In this document: positions 35,201-44,315 of the stretch, one piece after another
Numbering within the stretch: the first letter of the stretch is position 1
Layout of the letters: each line of letters starts with the position of its first letter
DNA from: JACCZX01 sp963824935
GTDB taxonomy: Bacteria; Pseudomonadota; Gammaproteobacteria; Burkholderiales; Burkholderiaceae_F
Reading direction: 5' to 3'
Assembly (NCBI GenBank): GCA_963824935.1
Contig: CAWGRF010000009.1
Location: 1-64,000 of the forward strand
DNA length: 64,000 nucleotides
The notes under the pieces: model-generated
What the model saw: only the letters and a program-made list of their open reading frames with translations
Databases searched by the model: none
What the model was told of the DNA's origin: nothing
Program-made: the position numbers and the translations under genes

Positions 35201-35478
35201 CGCGTCACACGTTGGTCGACGGCACGCAGACAACTCAGCCTGAATTTTCGTTCTGGTTTAAGGACGTCGGTTGGGGCGTCGAGAACTACGGGACCGATCC
35301 CGACATCAAGGTTGACAACGCGCCACAGGACGCTGTTGCGCAAAGAGATCGGCAGCTTGAAACCGCAATAGAAACAGCGCTGGATTTGATCGCGCGCAAC
35401 GGCACAAGCAAACCTGAATTCGGCACTCGCCCCGTGCTACGTCGCCCTGCGTTTCCTGCTCGGCGTCTACGCGGCTAG
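32242..35478 (+). CDS. Tricorn-type S41 protease
   Basis: A 1078-residue protein. The N-terminal half is a beta-propeller made of repeated segments (PCLSPDGRWIAFVSRDEQHA, PSFDPDGRYLYFLSLRTFDP). Then come the helical C1 region with MQGELGTSHAYEMGGDHRR (catalytic His), a PDZ domain (LNAAGVEAKVGERIVAVNGQ), and C2 with VDVRYNRGGHVSQLL and NEHSGSDGDIFSHGFK (nucleophile Ser in GSDGD). Tricorn proteases trim peptides released by larger proteases. No signal peptide is seen. GTG start overlapping the DUF1801 stop. Marks the end of the plus-strand run. Confidence 0.92.
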   Translation: MNNKAYLRHPNLLDDKIVFVTDDDLWHVSASGGIARRLTAGLSEPSTPCLSPDGRWIAFVSRDEQHAEVYLMPSSGGLAKRMTWLGPDTMVRGWTPEGHILFVTTYGQPFFRNYRAYTLDPDGGAPHLLPFGQVNHLALGPRGIRIIGRNTADPARWKRYKGGTAGHLWIDANGSGAFRRMDELAGNVTSPMWLNGRVYYLSDAEGVGNLYSCMPDGSDVRRHSDHDSFYARHAHSDGKRIVYQCGADIWLFDPVADTTAQLDIQILSHRTQAARKFVKAEEHLGPFNIHPAGHSVAVDARGKIFAFALWEGAVRQLGTPDGVRYRHGQWLDDGATVVAIGDGSGEERVEVFEGSASRELPWDIGRVVAMKAAPRGRRIAIANHRNEVFIGDLEANTLTLVDRSEAGRTDDLAWSADGTWLAYTFWTSTRHSAIKLYELSKQTSTMVTQPEFRDYSPSFDPDGRYLYFLSLRTFDPVYDSVHFELSFPRAGRPYLISLQARGPAPFDPVPKGLVKRDIKSKSESPEPHAVISQRVDLDGIASRIAAFPVPENLFGQIAGAADNKVVWSVLPIAGAHGRGGHKEDKGKLEIFDLETLRAERLADKADRFELADDRTTVVFREGNRLRAVAATCKPATEKDGKEGNSNDKPSRETGWVDLNRIRLSVDPRLEWRQMLREVWRLQRDQFWVSDMSGTDWNSVYPQYEPLLERVATRGELSDLIWEMQGELGTSHAYEMGGDHRRPPSVALGYLGAEFRFVPEDESYEITRIVNGDAWDAGADSPLNAAGVEAKVGERIVAVNGQRVSRERPPQALLVHQAATKVELTLKAGSSGDSTSRTVIVTTLNDEVPARYREWVERNRTFVHDRSAGRVGYFHLPDMMAAGFAEFHRYFGAECERDGLIVDVRYNRGGHVSQLLLEKVARRRIGYDMARWSQPTSYPDLAVAGPVVALTNEHSGSDGDIFSHGFKLMKIGPLVGTRTWGGVIGINPRHTLVDGTQTTQPEFSFWFKDVGWGVENYGTDPDIKVDNAPQDAVAQRDRQLETAIETALDLIARNGTSKPEFGTRPVLRRPAFPARRLRG

Positions 35479-35498
35479 TCACTATTCGGAGACGCTGG

Positions 35499-36254
35499 TC
35501 AACGCGGCCGAAGGGTCAGGATGATCTCTGGACTCGACTCGGTCAGAACGGACCGGTCCCAATTTCCGAAAACAGAATCAACTGCTAGTCCCGCCTGGCC
35601 TGCGAGTGCTTCGATCTTCGTCAATGGTGCAAACCGCAGCAGACTTCGTGAGCGAAGTTGCTCAGGTTCGCTTTCGATCGTGTAGACCGTCTCGAATAGA
35701 ACGGTCTCATCGCGGACTTCGCAGACCTGATGGAAGACCTCGAAGCCCGTACCGTCCGGCGCCACACCCGCCTTTCTCGACAGTTCAGGTGTCCAGGCCT
35801 CCCAGCCGCGAGCCGTCGGGTTCCGCGTTTCGAAGGTGAATCGGCCATCGCCTGAGACGCTCTTGGCTACGACTCTGAACGCCTCGATGATTTCTTCGTC
35901 GGTGACGAGGCATTGGAACGCGTGCCCCGTCATCACGATAAGGTCGAACGGTTCAGTAGCTCGGAAAGCCTGGAGAGTTGAAATCCGCCAGCTAACGAGG
36001 TTGCCTCCGTCGCGGGATCGCGCCTGATGGAGCATCCGCGGTGCAGGGTCAATACCGACGACGGTGTGCCCTGCCTTCGCGTACGCACAAGCGAGCACAC
36101 CAGTACCACATCCTGCGTCAAGAATCCGAGCTGGCACACGGCGAGGAAGGGTAAGGTAGAACTCGCGGTCGATGTCGCACGTGTTCAGCAGGTCGTAGAG
36201 CGCCACCAGCCGAGGGTCTGCATAAAGCGTTTCGTCGATCAACGCAACGCTCAC
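35499..36254 (-). CDS. Class I SAM-dependent methyltransferase
   Basis: A 251-residue methyltransferase: ETLYADPRLVALYDLLN, motif I ARILDAGCGTGVLACAYAKA, VVGIDPAPRMLHQAR and DLIVMTGHAFQCLVTDEE. Similar proteins methylate small molecules; acceptor unknown. GTG 36254 is preferred because the upstream 100 codons of the longest frame do not look coding. Tail-to-tail with the tricorn gene (20 bp gap). Confidence 0.85.
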   Translation of the reverse strand: MSVALIDETLYADPRLVALYDLLNTCDIDREFYLTLPRRVPARILDAGCGTGVLACAYAKAGHTVVGIDPAPRMLHQARSRDGGNLVSWRISTLQAFRATEPFDLIVMTGHAFQCLVTDEEIIEAFRVVAKSVSGDGRFTFETRNPTARGWEAWTPELSRKAGVAPDGTGFEVFHQVCEVRDETVLFETVYTIESEPEQLRSRSLLRFAPLTKIEALAGQAGLAVDSVFGNWDRSVLTESSPEIILTLRPR

Positions 36255-36282
36255 ATGAAGGAGGTAAAACGGCGCGCGAGTT

Positions 36283-36289
36283 GTTAGGC
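36283..36289 (-). other. attC-like left core in reverse orientation
   Basis: On the minus strand GCCTAAC begins 3 nt after the stop of the cbiX-like gene and is followed by AACTCGCGCGCCG, as after a cassette gene. No matching right core was found before the methyltransferase starts. It may be chance or the half of an attC from an inverted cassette. Confidence 0.3.
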
Positions 36290-36291
36290 GA

Positions 36292-36654
36292 CTAGGCTTC
36301 CGCCACTGCGTAATCGGCAATCGCGGCCAGCACGGTCGGCGCATCACCGACAAAGGGCCGCAGCTGAAAGCGCACGCTGCTATGACGACTCGCCGCGAGA
36401 TCGACCAACTTCGGGACATCGTTGCGCACATGAGTACCGGCCCCGAGAAAGAGCGGCACGATGTCGATCTGTGTCGCTCCGCGCGCGACCAAATCGCCGA
36501 CGGCTGACGCGAAATCGGGCGGCGAGTGGTCAAGATAAGCGAGCGCCACCGCAGCGTCACTGCAGCGCTGCATCACCGCTTCACGTAGATGCTCGAAGGG
36601 TTCGCTCCACTGCGGGTCGCGCGAGCCGTGTGCCAAAAGAACGATGGCCCTCAC
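36292..36654 (-). CDS. CbiX-type sirohydrochlorin chelatase
   Basis: A 120-residue small chelatase: VRAIVLLAHGSRDPQWSEPF (His of HGS is the metal-binding residue), VALAYLDHSPPDFASAV, IDIVPLFLGAGTHVRNDVPK (second His) and QLRPFVGDAPTVLAAI. Single-domain CbiX proteins insert cobalt or iron into sirohydrochlorin. GTG 36654 overlaps the stop of the TRAP permease (GTGA), so I chose it over a longer start at 36687. Confidence 0.88.
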   Translation of the reverse strand: MRAIVLLAHGSRDPQWSEPFEHLREAVMQRCSDAAVALAYLDHSPPDFASAVGDLVARGATQIDIVPLFLGAGTHVRNDVPKLVDLAASRHSSVRFQLRPFVGDAPTVLAAIADYAVAEA

Positions 36655-39289
36655 GCAGCCACCGGCTGCAAGCGTCGCATCCGCCATCCCTGCATCAGCC
36701 AGACCAAGACGACAATCGCCAGGCCGGGTAGATAGAACCAGTGCGCGCTGAGGCGCTGGTTCGGTACCTTGACCGAAACGATGTCATAGCCTTGCTCGAT
36801 GCGCGCCTTTGCAGCACGGCTGCCGAAGCGCACGGCGCTGACCTGCAATTGCTCGCCGAAGCCACTGACGGTTAGCCCAGCGTCGGCCAATCGCTTGCGC
36901 GCATCGACCGCGGGATTCTTGCCGTCGCCGGTGCGCGGACCGAGCTGCACACCGACGGTTTTATTCAAATCCTCGCCTTCGAGCGTCTGGCCCTTGATCA
37001 CGAACACCAGGCGATCGCCTTCGTCCAATTGGCTGGCGACTTGATAAAACTGCGAAGCGGGCGCGTCGGTGTACTCGGGCGCGATGCGGTCGGCAAACCA
37101 GTCGGGGCGGAACAATGATGAACGTGGCGATTAGCAGCAGCACGACCTCCCACCAGCGGCACTTGATGCGTAGCCAGCCGAGCGTGGCTGCTGCGAACGT
37201 CAAGAGACGCGATCGTCGCCATCGCTGCAACCAGCAGCGCCTCCCACCAGCCATGAACGTCGATCAGCAGCAGCGCCGGGTTGAAGATCCAGATAAACGG
37301 CAACAGCACGGTGCGCAGCGCATAAACGGAGCCCTGGATGCCGACCTGGATCGGATCTTCCTTCGCGATCGCAGCTGCGGCAAAGCTGGCTAGCCCCACC
37401 GGGGGCGTGATGTCGCCCATGATTCCGTAATAGAAAACGAACAGATGCACGGCGATCAGCGGAATCACCAATCCGGATTGCGCGCCGAGCTCGACAATCA
37501 CCGGCGCCATCAACGTGGCGACCAAAATGTAGTTCGCCGTCGTCGGCACCCCCATGCCGAGCACGAGGCAGACAAACGCGGTAAACAGCAACATCACCAT
37601 CACATTGCCGCCCGAGACGAACTCGACGAAGTCGGTCATGCGCAAACCGAGCCCGGTCAGTGTGATCGCGCCGACGATCAAACCGGCGCAACCGGTGGCG
37701 ATCGCGATGCCGATCATGTTGCGCGCGCCGTCGTTGCAGCCGTCGACGATCTCACGCAGCCCGCGCACGAATTCAACACCGTAGTCTTTCTTGCCGCGAA
37801 AGAGTTCGACCAGCGGCCGCTGCGTGGCCATCAGCACGATCTGCGCGACGATCGCATAAAACGCTGATAGCCCCGGTGATAGCTCTTCGACCATCAAGCA
37901 CCACAGCAGCACACCGATTGGAATCAGGAAGTGCATCCCGGCTTTGACGGTGGGCCAGGTGGGCGGCAACACCGGATTGTTGACGTCGATATCGACCGGC
38001 AAGTCAGGCTCGCGTGCCGCAACCCATGTACTGAAAACAAAAAGCGCGAGCAGCAGTGCGCCGAGAATCCATGGCGCGGCCTCACCAAACATTGCTTGCG
38101 CACCGATCGCAACGTAGTAAATCGCGCCGCACACCGCGATCGTTCCTGCTATTCCGAGTCCCCACGACATCAGCGCCGCACTGACGGTGCGCTCCCGCAC
38201 TTTCGCCATCGGCTGCATGCCAAGCCGCATCGCTTCCAGATGAACGATGTAGAACAGCGCGATGTAGCTGATGACCGCAGGAATGAAGGCGTGCCGGATG
38301 ATTTCCGAATACGGAATGCCGACGTACTCGACCATCAGAAACGCGGCCGCGCCCATCACCGGCGGCATGATCTGGCCGTTGACCGACGACGAGGTTTCGA
38401 TCGCGGCTGCCTTGACCCCGCCGTAGCCCGCCTTCTTCATCAGCGGAATCGTGAAGATGCCGCCGGAGACGACGTTACTGACCGATGAGCCCGAGATCAG
38501 CCCGTTCAACGCCGACGACACGACCGCGACCTTCGCCGGCCCGCCGCGCATGTGCCCCAACAGCGCGAAGCTCACCTGCATCATGTAATTGCCGCCGCCG
38601 GCGCGATCGAGCAAGGTGCCGAACAGCACAAACACGAAGATGAACGCGACCGATACACCGAGCGCGATTCCGAACACGCCCTCGGTCACCAGCCACATGT
38701 GCGAAATCGTGCGCGGAATCGACGCACCTTTGTGCGCGATCACATCGGGCAGATACGCGCCGCCGAGCACGTACAGAAGAAAAACTACCGCGAGCACGGC
38801 CATCGGCAGACCGACTGCGCGCCGCGTCGCTTCAAGCAACAGCAAGACGCCGACCACGCCGACCACTACGTCGAACGCGGTCGGTGCTCCGGGTCGCGTT
38901 GCGAGTTCGTTGTAGAACAAGTACAGATAGCCTGCGGCGAAGGCGCCCGCGAAGGCGAAGATCCAATCGAGCACCGGCACATAGTCGCGTGGCGAGCGCT
39001 TGCTGGCTGGGAATGCCAGGAAGGCGAGAAAGAAGCCGGCCGCCAGATGGATCGAGCGCGCCTCGGTGTCGTTGAATACAGCAAAGCGAAGCGCGAACGG
39101 CAGCGGCGATGCGTACCAGAGCTGGAAGATGACCCAGGCGAGTCCGACACCCAACAGGACCTGGCCGTGGAGTCCGACGGTAGAACGGCCGCCGAGATCC
39201 GCATCGACGACGAGCTGCTTGACGTCGGTTTCGCCGAGCTGCATTTCGGCGGTCGGCGCGACGTCATCTTCCAAGCCTTTGTTTTTCAC
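36651..39289 (-). CDS. TRAP transporter 4TM/12TM fused permease, two frame breaks
   Basis: About 880 residues when joined. The N-terminal part has the small (DctQ-like) membrane domain, then the large DctM domain with SSALNGLISGSSVSNVVSGG, SSSVNGQIMPPVMGAAAFLM and GMGVPTTANYILVATLMAPV. The frame breaks near 37200 and near 37115, after which a soluble tail resumes (FRPDWFADRIAPEYTDAPAS, QLDEGDRLVFVIKGQTLEGE) and ends with one more helix. Such fused permeases work with TAXI-type binding proteins to import organic acids or amino acids with Na+. GTG start at 39289. The solute-binding partner lies just upstream. Confidence 0.88.
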
Positions 39290-39310
39290 GGGCTCCCCCG
39301 ATAAAGCAAG

Positions 39311-39331
39311 ACGGGCGGTTATACCGCCCGT
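39311..39331 (-). promoter_or_regulatory. Stem-loop between TAXI binding protein and TRAP permease
   Basis: ACGGGCGGT and ACCGCCCGT form a perfect 9-bp stem with a 3-nt loop in the 83-bp gap. A second GC-rich dyad (GGCCGG/CCGGCC) lies at about 39343-39363. No T-run follows, so it is more likely an mRNA-stabilising or attenuating structure that keeps the binding protein more abundant than the permease. Confidence 0.5.
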
Positions 39332-39372
39332 TCAAGCGACAGGGCCGGCGAGCTTACCCGGCCGGTCTCGGC

Positions 39373-40359
39373 CTATTTAATCCAGCCTTTTTCCTTGTAG
39401 TACTTCACTGCACCGTCGTGCAACGGCGCCGACAAGCCATTCTTGATCATCTCTTCCGGCTTCAAATTCGCCAAAGCCGGATGCAGCTTCTTGAATTCAT
39501 CGAGGTTGTCGAACACCGCCTTGGTCACCGCGTAGACGACATCCGCGGGCACCTTGGCTGATGACACGACGGTCGCCTGCACGCCAAACGTCGTCGTCGG
39601 ATTCGGGTTGTTCGGATACATGCCGCCCGGAATCGTCGCAACCGCGTAGTACGGCCTGTCCTTGACCAGCTTGTCGACGGCAGGACCGGTCAGCGAAATC
39701 AGTTTCGCGCCGCAGATCGTGGTCGGATCCTGAATGTTGGCCGACGGATGGCCGACGCCATAGAAAAAGCCGTCGATCTTGCCGTCGCACAGGGCCGAGC
39801 CGTGTTCATCGGGGCGCAGTTCGGAGGCGAGCGCAAAGTCGCTCATCTTCCAGCCCATCGCGGCGAGCAGTTCTTCCATCGACGAGCGTGTGCCGGAGCC
39901 GGGGTTGCCGACGTTAAAACGCTTGCCCTTGAAGTCCTGGAAACTGTTGACGTTGGCTTCCTTGCGTGCTGCCACCGTGAACGGCTCAGCATGCAGCGCG
40001 AACACTGCGCGGATATCGCTGACCGCGCCGTCTTTCTTAAACGCGCCCTCGCCCTTGGTCGCAAAAAACTGCACGTCCGACTGCGACACACCAAACTCGA
40101 GTTCACCCGATTTCAGCAGATTCACGTTAGCGACCGAGCCGCCGGTCGACTCGACCGAGCAGCGCAGTCCGTGCTTGGCGCGATCGCGGTTGACCAAACG
40201 GCAGATTGCGCCGCCGGCCGGGTAATAAACACCGGTCACGCCGCCGGTGCCGATCGTGATAAAGCGCTGCTGCTGCGCGCTCGCAGCGATAGGCAACGTC
40301 GCTGTGGTGACGAACGCTGCGGCAAACGCAGCCGTGCACATTGAAATTCTGAACTTCAT
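39373..40359 (-). CDS. TAXI family TRAP transporter solute-binding protein
   Basis: A 328-residue periplasmic protein. Signal peptide MKFRISMCTAAFAAAF to ASAQ; mature part FITIGTGGVTGVYYPAGGAI, CRLVNRDRAKHGLRCSVEST and NVNLLKSGELEFGVSQSDVQ, the standard TAXI opening. Ligand unknown (family members bind glutamate/glutamine or other carboxylates). Start at 40359 has GGGAGA upstream and matches the signal peptide. Partner of the fused permease downstream. Confidence 0.92.
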   Translation of the reverse strand: MKFRISMCTAAFAAAFVTTATLPIAASAQQQRFITIGTGGVTGVYYPAGGAICRLVNRDRAKHGLRCSVESTGGSVANVNLLKSGELEFGVSQSDVQFFATKGEGAFKKDGAVSDIRAVFALHAEPFTVAARKEANVNSFQDFKGKRFNVGNPGSGTRSSMEELLAAMGWKMSDFALASELRPDEHGSALCDGKIDGFFYGVGHPSANIQDPTTICGAKLISLTGPAVDKLVKDRPYYAVATIPGGMYPNNPNPTTTFGVQATVVSSAKVPADVVYAVTKAVFDNLDEFKKLHPALANLKPEEMIKNGLSAPLHDGAVKYYKEKGWIK

Positions 40360-40562
40360 CGACTGTCTCCCTTTTATTCCCGCGAACGGAACGGTCACGT
40401 TACGCGTCGCAGCGGCATGGCGCAAGACGGTGAAATCGTGCAGTGTCAAAGTAGATGGCAGGACACGGTCAGCGTTTGGCCGGATTTTCGGCTCGCCAAC
40501 GCATCGCCACCAGGATCCCTCCCCAGTTCGCGCAGGTGAGCGCGCCGCTCAGCTTTTCGCGC

Positions 40563-41906
40563 TTATCGGCGAATGCTCTGAACGACGTTGTCAACTGCGA
40601 TCGCCAACCGTTCAACTAACAGATCAATCTCATCATCGGTGATGATGAACGGCGGCGCCAGTAGCACGTGGTCGCCGCGCGCGCCATCGATCGTGCCTCC
40701 CATCGGGTAGCACATCAGTCCGGCTTCCATCGCCGCGCTCTTGACCCGCGCATGCAACTTGAGTGCTGGATCGAACGGCGACTTACTCGCACGATCGGCA
40801 ACCAGTTCGATCCCATGGAAGAGCCCGCGCCCGCGAATATCGCCTACACATGGATGATCACCAAACGCCGCATCCAAGCGTGCGCGCAGTCGTTTGCCTT
40901 GCCGTGCGCAACGTTCGACCAGTTTGTCGCGCGCGAGCACTTGCTGCACAGCAAGTGCTGTCGCGCAGGCAACCGGGTGGCCGATATAGGTGTGGCCATG
41001 CTGAAAAAAGCCTGAGCCAGCGCCAATCGCATCGATGATCTTGGCGCCGATCAGCACTGCTCCCACCGGCTGATAGCCGCCGCCGAGTCCTTTGGCGATC
41101 GCCATCAGATCGGGCGCAATACCTTCCTGCTCGCACGCGTGCAGCGTGCCGGTGCGGCCCATACCGCACATCACTTCGTCCAGGATCAGCAAGATGCCGT
41201 GTCGATCGCAGATTTCGCGTACGCGCTTGAAGTAACCAGGCGGCGGTGTCAGAGCGCCGCTGGTGGCGCCGCCAACGGTTTCCGCGACGAACGCGATGAC
41301 ATTTTCGCCACCGACGCGCTCGACGGTATCTGTGAGTTCGCGCGCGAGCCGCTCGCCGTACTGCTCGGACGATTCGCCATCACGCTGATCGCGATATGCG
41401 TAAGTCGGTGATACATGTTCGACATCGATCAACAGCGGCGCGAATTGCCGCCGCCGCCACTGATTGCCGCCGACTGCCAACGCGCCAAGCGTGTTGCCGT
41501 GGTAACTGTTGCGGCGTCCGATGAAGCGCGCACGTTGCGGCTCCCCTTTTTCGACGAAGTATTGCCGCGCAAGCTTCAGCGCCGCTTCCATCGCTTCCGA
41601 CCCGCCTGAAACCAAGTAAGCGTGCGAGATACCCGCGGGCGCCGAACCGATCAGCGCGTCGGCCAACTGCTCCGCTACTTCGGTCGAGAAAAAACTGGTG
41701 TGCGCGTACGCGATGCGATCGATCTGCGCATGCATCGCAGCCAGCACATCAGGATGGCCGTGCCCGAGGCACGACACCGCAGCACCCCCAGACGCGTCCA
41801 GATACTTCTTGCCCGAGCTGTCGGTGATCCAGCAACCTTGCGCGTCGACCGCGATCGGATAGTTGCCGCGCAGTTGGCGATGCAGGATGTGCGATTCGTG
41901 ATGCAC
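40563..41906 (-). CDS. Class III aminotransferase
   Basis: A 447-residue PLP enzyme: GHGHPDVLAAMHAQIDRIAY, LVSGGSEAMEAALKLARQYF, SYHGNTLGALAVGG, LILDEVMCGMGRTGTLHACE (Asp for the pyridine N) and APDLMAIAKGLGGGYQPVGA with the PLP Lys in AKGLGGG. GTG 41906 follows the DadA-like stop by a few nt, so the two are co-transcribed. Together they could process D-amino acids or amines. Substrate not determined. Confidence 0.88.
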   Translation of the reverse strand: MHHESHILHRQLRGNYPIAVDAQGCWITDSSGKKYLDASGGAAVSCLGHGHPDVLAAMHAQIDRIAYAHTSFFSTEVAEQLADALIGSAPAGISHAYLVSGGSEAMEAALKLARQYFVEKGEPQRARFIGRRNSYHGNTLGALAVGGNQWRRRQFAPLLIDVEHVSPTYAYRDQRDGESSEQYGERLARELTDTVERVGGENVIAFVAETVGGATSGALTPPPGYFKRVREICDRHGILLILDEVMCGMGRTGTLHACEQEGIAPDLMAIAKGLGGGYQPVGAVLIGAKIIDAIGAGSGFFQHGHTYIGHPVACATALAVQQVLARDKLVERCARQGKRLRARLDAAFGDHPCVGDIRGRGLFHGIELVADRASKSPFDPALKLHARVKSAAMEAGLMCYPMGGTIDGARGDHVLLAPPFIITDDEIDLLVERLAIAVDNVVQSIRR

Positions 41907-41911
41907 AGCGT

Positions 41912-43159
41912 TCAGAGGTTGTAGATATACGGCCGGACGTCGATTGTAGGAGCACGGCCCGCAATCGCGTCGCAAACGAGGCGCGCACTGCCGGCCGCCA
42001 AAGTCCAACCCAATGCACCGTGCCCAACGTTCAAGTACAGGTGTTCAATCGGCGTGCGGCCAATGATCGGGCGCCCGCTCGGCGTCGCCGGGCGATGTCC
42101 GGTCCATGGCCGGACATCGCCATCGATCGCAGTGTAGGCGAGCACTTCGCGCGCCGCATCCAACAGCGCACTGATGCGCGCCGGCGGTATTTCATTGCCT
42201 TCCATTCCGATCTCGATAAAGCCTGCGACTCGCACTCGATCCCCGAGTGGCGCGAACACAACCTTGCGCCGCGCATCGGTAATCGACGTACGCAACGGCT
42301 TCGCACCGCAAACCGGTTGCACCGTAATCGAATACCCTTTTAGCGGATAGATCGGCAGCTTTAATCCAGCCGTCGCACCTAGCGCACTCGCGCCCACCCC
42401 GGCAGCCAGCAGGTAGGCATCGGCGCGCATCGGCCCGTGATCGGTAATCAAAGCACGCACGCTCAATTTTTCAATGTCGAACTGGCTCGCGGTTCGATTC
42501 AATTGCAAGTCGCCCCCGCGCTGCACGATGCGCTGCGCTAACTGCGCGCAGAATTCGCCGCAGTCGGCTGCTGCGTCGGTCGCGGTCCACACGCCGCCGG
42601 CGATACGCTGCTGATACGGCTCGAGTGCGGGTTCGTGTTCCAGACATTGCGCACGCGTCAAGACGGTTTGCTTGCTGCCGATACCTGCTTGATACAACAC
42701 CTGCGCTTGCGCCGTAGCGAGCGAGCGCGAGTCCGGATAAACGACCAGCTTGCCGCCACGGGTGAAGTGACAGTCGATCCCTTCGCCCTCGATCAGCGGC
42801 TCGATGAACTCGCGCGAAAGTTGAGCGAGTCTAAGAAGACTGGCGGTCGTCGCGCGCGCATCTGACGTGTTCGCATGACGCAAGAACTGAATGGCCCAGC
42901 GCCATTGCACCGGATCGAAGCGAAAGTGCAGCTTCAGCGGCGAGTCGCGCGTTAGGAACAGGCTCGGCAAACGCGGCGGTACCGACGCATCTGCCAGCGG
43001 CGACACGAACGCATACGAAAGTTGCGCTCCGTTGGCCGCGCTCGCGCCCTGGCCGGGCGCAGCCTCACGATCGACGATGGTGACGCTGTGGCCTTCGCTC
43101 TGCAGGAAGTAGGCGGACGTCAGGCCGATCACACCAGCGCCGATGACACAAATGTGCAT
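41912..43159 (-). CDS. FAD-dependent D-amino acid dehydrogenase (DadA-like)
   Basis: A 415-residue oxidoreductase. It starts with the FAD-binding MHICVIGAGVIGLTSAYFLQ, then EAAPGQGASAANGAQLSYAF as in DadA, a substrate domain, and the C-terminal PWTGHRPATPSGRPIIGRTP and NLYLNVGHGALGWTLAAGSA-like segment (LNVGHGALGWTLAAG). DadA deaminates D-amino acids to oxoacids and passes electrons to the respiratory chain. Directly upstream of the aminotransferase. Confidence 0.9.
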   Translation of the reverse strand: MHICVIGAGVIGLTSAYFLQSEGHSVTIVDREAAPGQGASAANGAQLSYAFVSPLADASVPPRLPSLFLTRDSPLKLHFRFDPVQWRWAIQFLRHANTSDARATTASLLRLAQLSREFIEPLIEGEGIDCHFTRGGKLVVYPDSRSLATAQAQVLYQAGIGSKQTVLTRAQCLEHEPALEPYQQRIAGGVWTATDAAADCGEFCAQLAQRIVQRGGDLQLNRTASQFDIEKLSVRALITDHGPMRADAYLLAAGVGASALGATAGLKLPIYPLKGYSITVQPVCGAKPLRTSITDARRKVVFAPLGDRVRVAGFIEIGMEGNEIPPARISALLDAAREVLAYTAIDGDVRPWTGHRPATPSGRPIIGRTPIEHLYLNVGHGALGWTLAAGSARLVCDAIAGRAPTIDVRPYIYNL

Positions 43160-43208
43160 CGCGCAAGTTTAGAGAACGTGCCATCTGCAGGAAAAACCCG
43201 CAAAAAAA

Positions 43209-43230
43209 GAGCGCGACTCTTATCGCGCTC
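43209..43230 (-). terminator. Rho-independent terminator of the 72-bp repeat gene
   Basis: On the minus strand an 8-bp perfect stem GAGCGCGA/TCGCGCTC with a 6-nt loop is followed by TTTTTTTG. It lies 22 bp after the repeat-protein stop. Confidence 0.85.
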
Positions 43231-43252
43231 AATGCTTGCTGCCGGGAGAAAG

Positions 43253-44027
43253 CTATTTCGCTGGCGGTGTTCTGGTTACCGTGCGATTGACCGTGCCATC
43301 GGCATTCCGACTGCGATCGACCGTCGTAGTGCCGCCGTTCGGTCCGATGGTGACTGAATCGACCGCGCCGTCCGCGCCGCGGGTGCGATCCACCGTGCTG
43401 ACTCCGCCTTGCGGCCCCGTAACCGTCTTGTCCGTCAATCCGTCGGCACCCCGCGAGCGATTCACGGTCGTGGTGCTGCCATCGGAGCGAGTCCGTGTGC
43501 TGTCGATTGCACCGTCGGCGCCGCGGCTACGATCGATTGTGCTGGCGTTTCCTTTCGGGCCGGTCACCGTTGCATCGACAACGCCGTCGGCACCGCGCGA
43601 TGCGGTCGATCGTGCTGACGCCACCCTTCGGACCGGTGACCGTCTTGTCGACGACGCCATCCGCACCCCGCGCGCGGTCCACTGTCGTGACGCCACCCTT
43701 CGGACCGGCGACCGTCTTGTCGACCAGACCATCGGCACCCCGCGTGCGATCCACGGTGGTGACGCCGCCCTGTGGACCAGTGACCGTCTTGTCAACCAGG
43801 CCATCGCTACCACGCGAGCGATCGGTCGTTGTCACGCCACCCTTCGGGCCGGTGACCGTCTTATCCATCACGCCATCGGCGCCGCGAGTCCGATCCACGT
43901 TCGTTACACCGCCGCGCGGGCCGGTAATCGTCGCGTCGGTCGTGCCGGCGCCATCCTTGTAGCGATCGACAGTCGTCACGCCACCTTTGCGGTTGGTCCG
44001 CGTCGCATCGACTGCGCCGTCCGCACC
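43253..44027 (-). repeat. 72-bp tandem repeat array (10.7 units)
   Basis: Coding tandem repeats with a strict 72-bp period inside the secreted repeat protein. The consensus encodes GADG-VDKTVTGPKGGVTTVD followed by RTR. Units 3-6 are the most alike, the outer units more diverged. Unit 6 (43595-43667) has one extra base. Confidence 0.9.
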
Positions 44028-44186
44028 TCGATTGCGCTGCACACTCGTTGTGCCGCCGCTGTGTGCAGCCTTGACTCGCGCGTCGCCCTGCCGTGCATCT
44101 GCATTCGCTGCAGCGATTGCCAACGTGCTCGCGACTGCCAATGTGATCAGCCGAAAATCGCTGATCTTTCGAAGAACATTGTTCAT
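43253..44186 (-). CDS. Secreted protein of 24-residue tandem repeats, one frame break
   Basis: About 310 residues joined across one frame break. A signal peptide (ITLAVASTLAIAAANA) is followed by ten full and one partial copies of a 24-residue unit of the type GADGVVDKTVTGPKGGVTTV plus DRTR. Units begin at 44027, 43955, 43883, 43811, 43739, 43667, 43594, 43522, 43450, 43378 and 43306 (minus strand). All are 72 bp except the sixth, 73 bp, where the frame changes: a one-base insertion. The Gly/Asp-rich regular units suggest an extended or beta-solenoid extracellular protein. No known family recognised. Confidence 0.75.
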
Positions 44187-44315
44187 CTCTCGCTCCGGTT
44201 CGGTTATTAATTGAGCGTCGTGATCGACGCTTCAGAGTTAACGACAGCGTAGGCGACGGTGCGTACCGCTGTCTCTTTCCGAACTGCGAGGAATGTTGCT
44301 AGATGTAAGCGCGCC

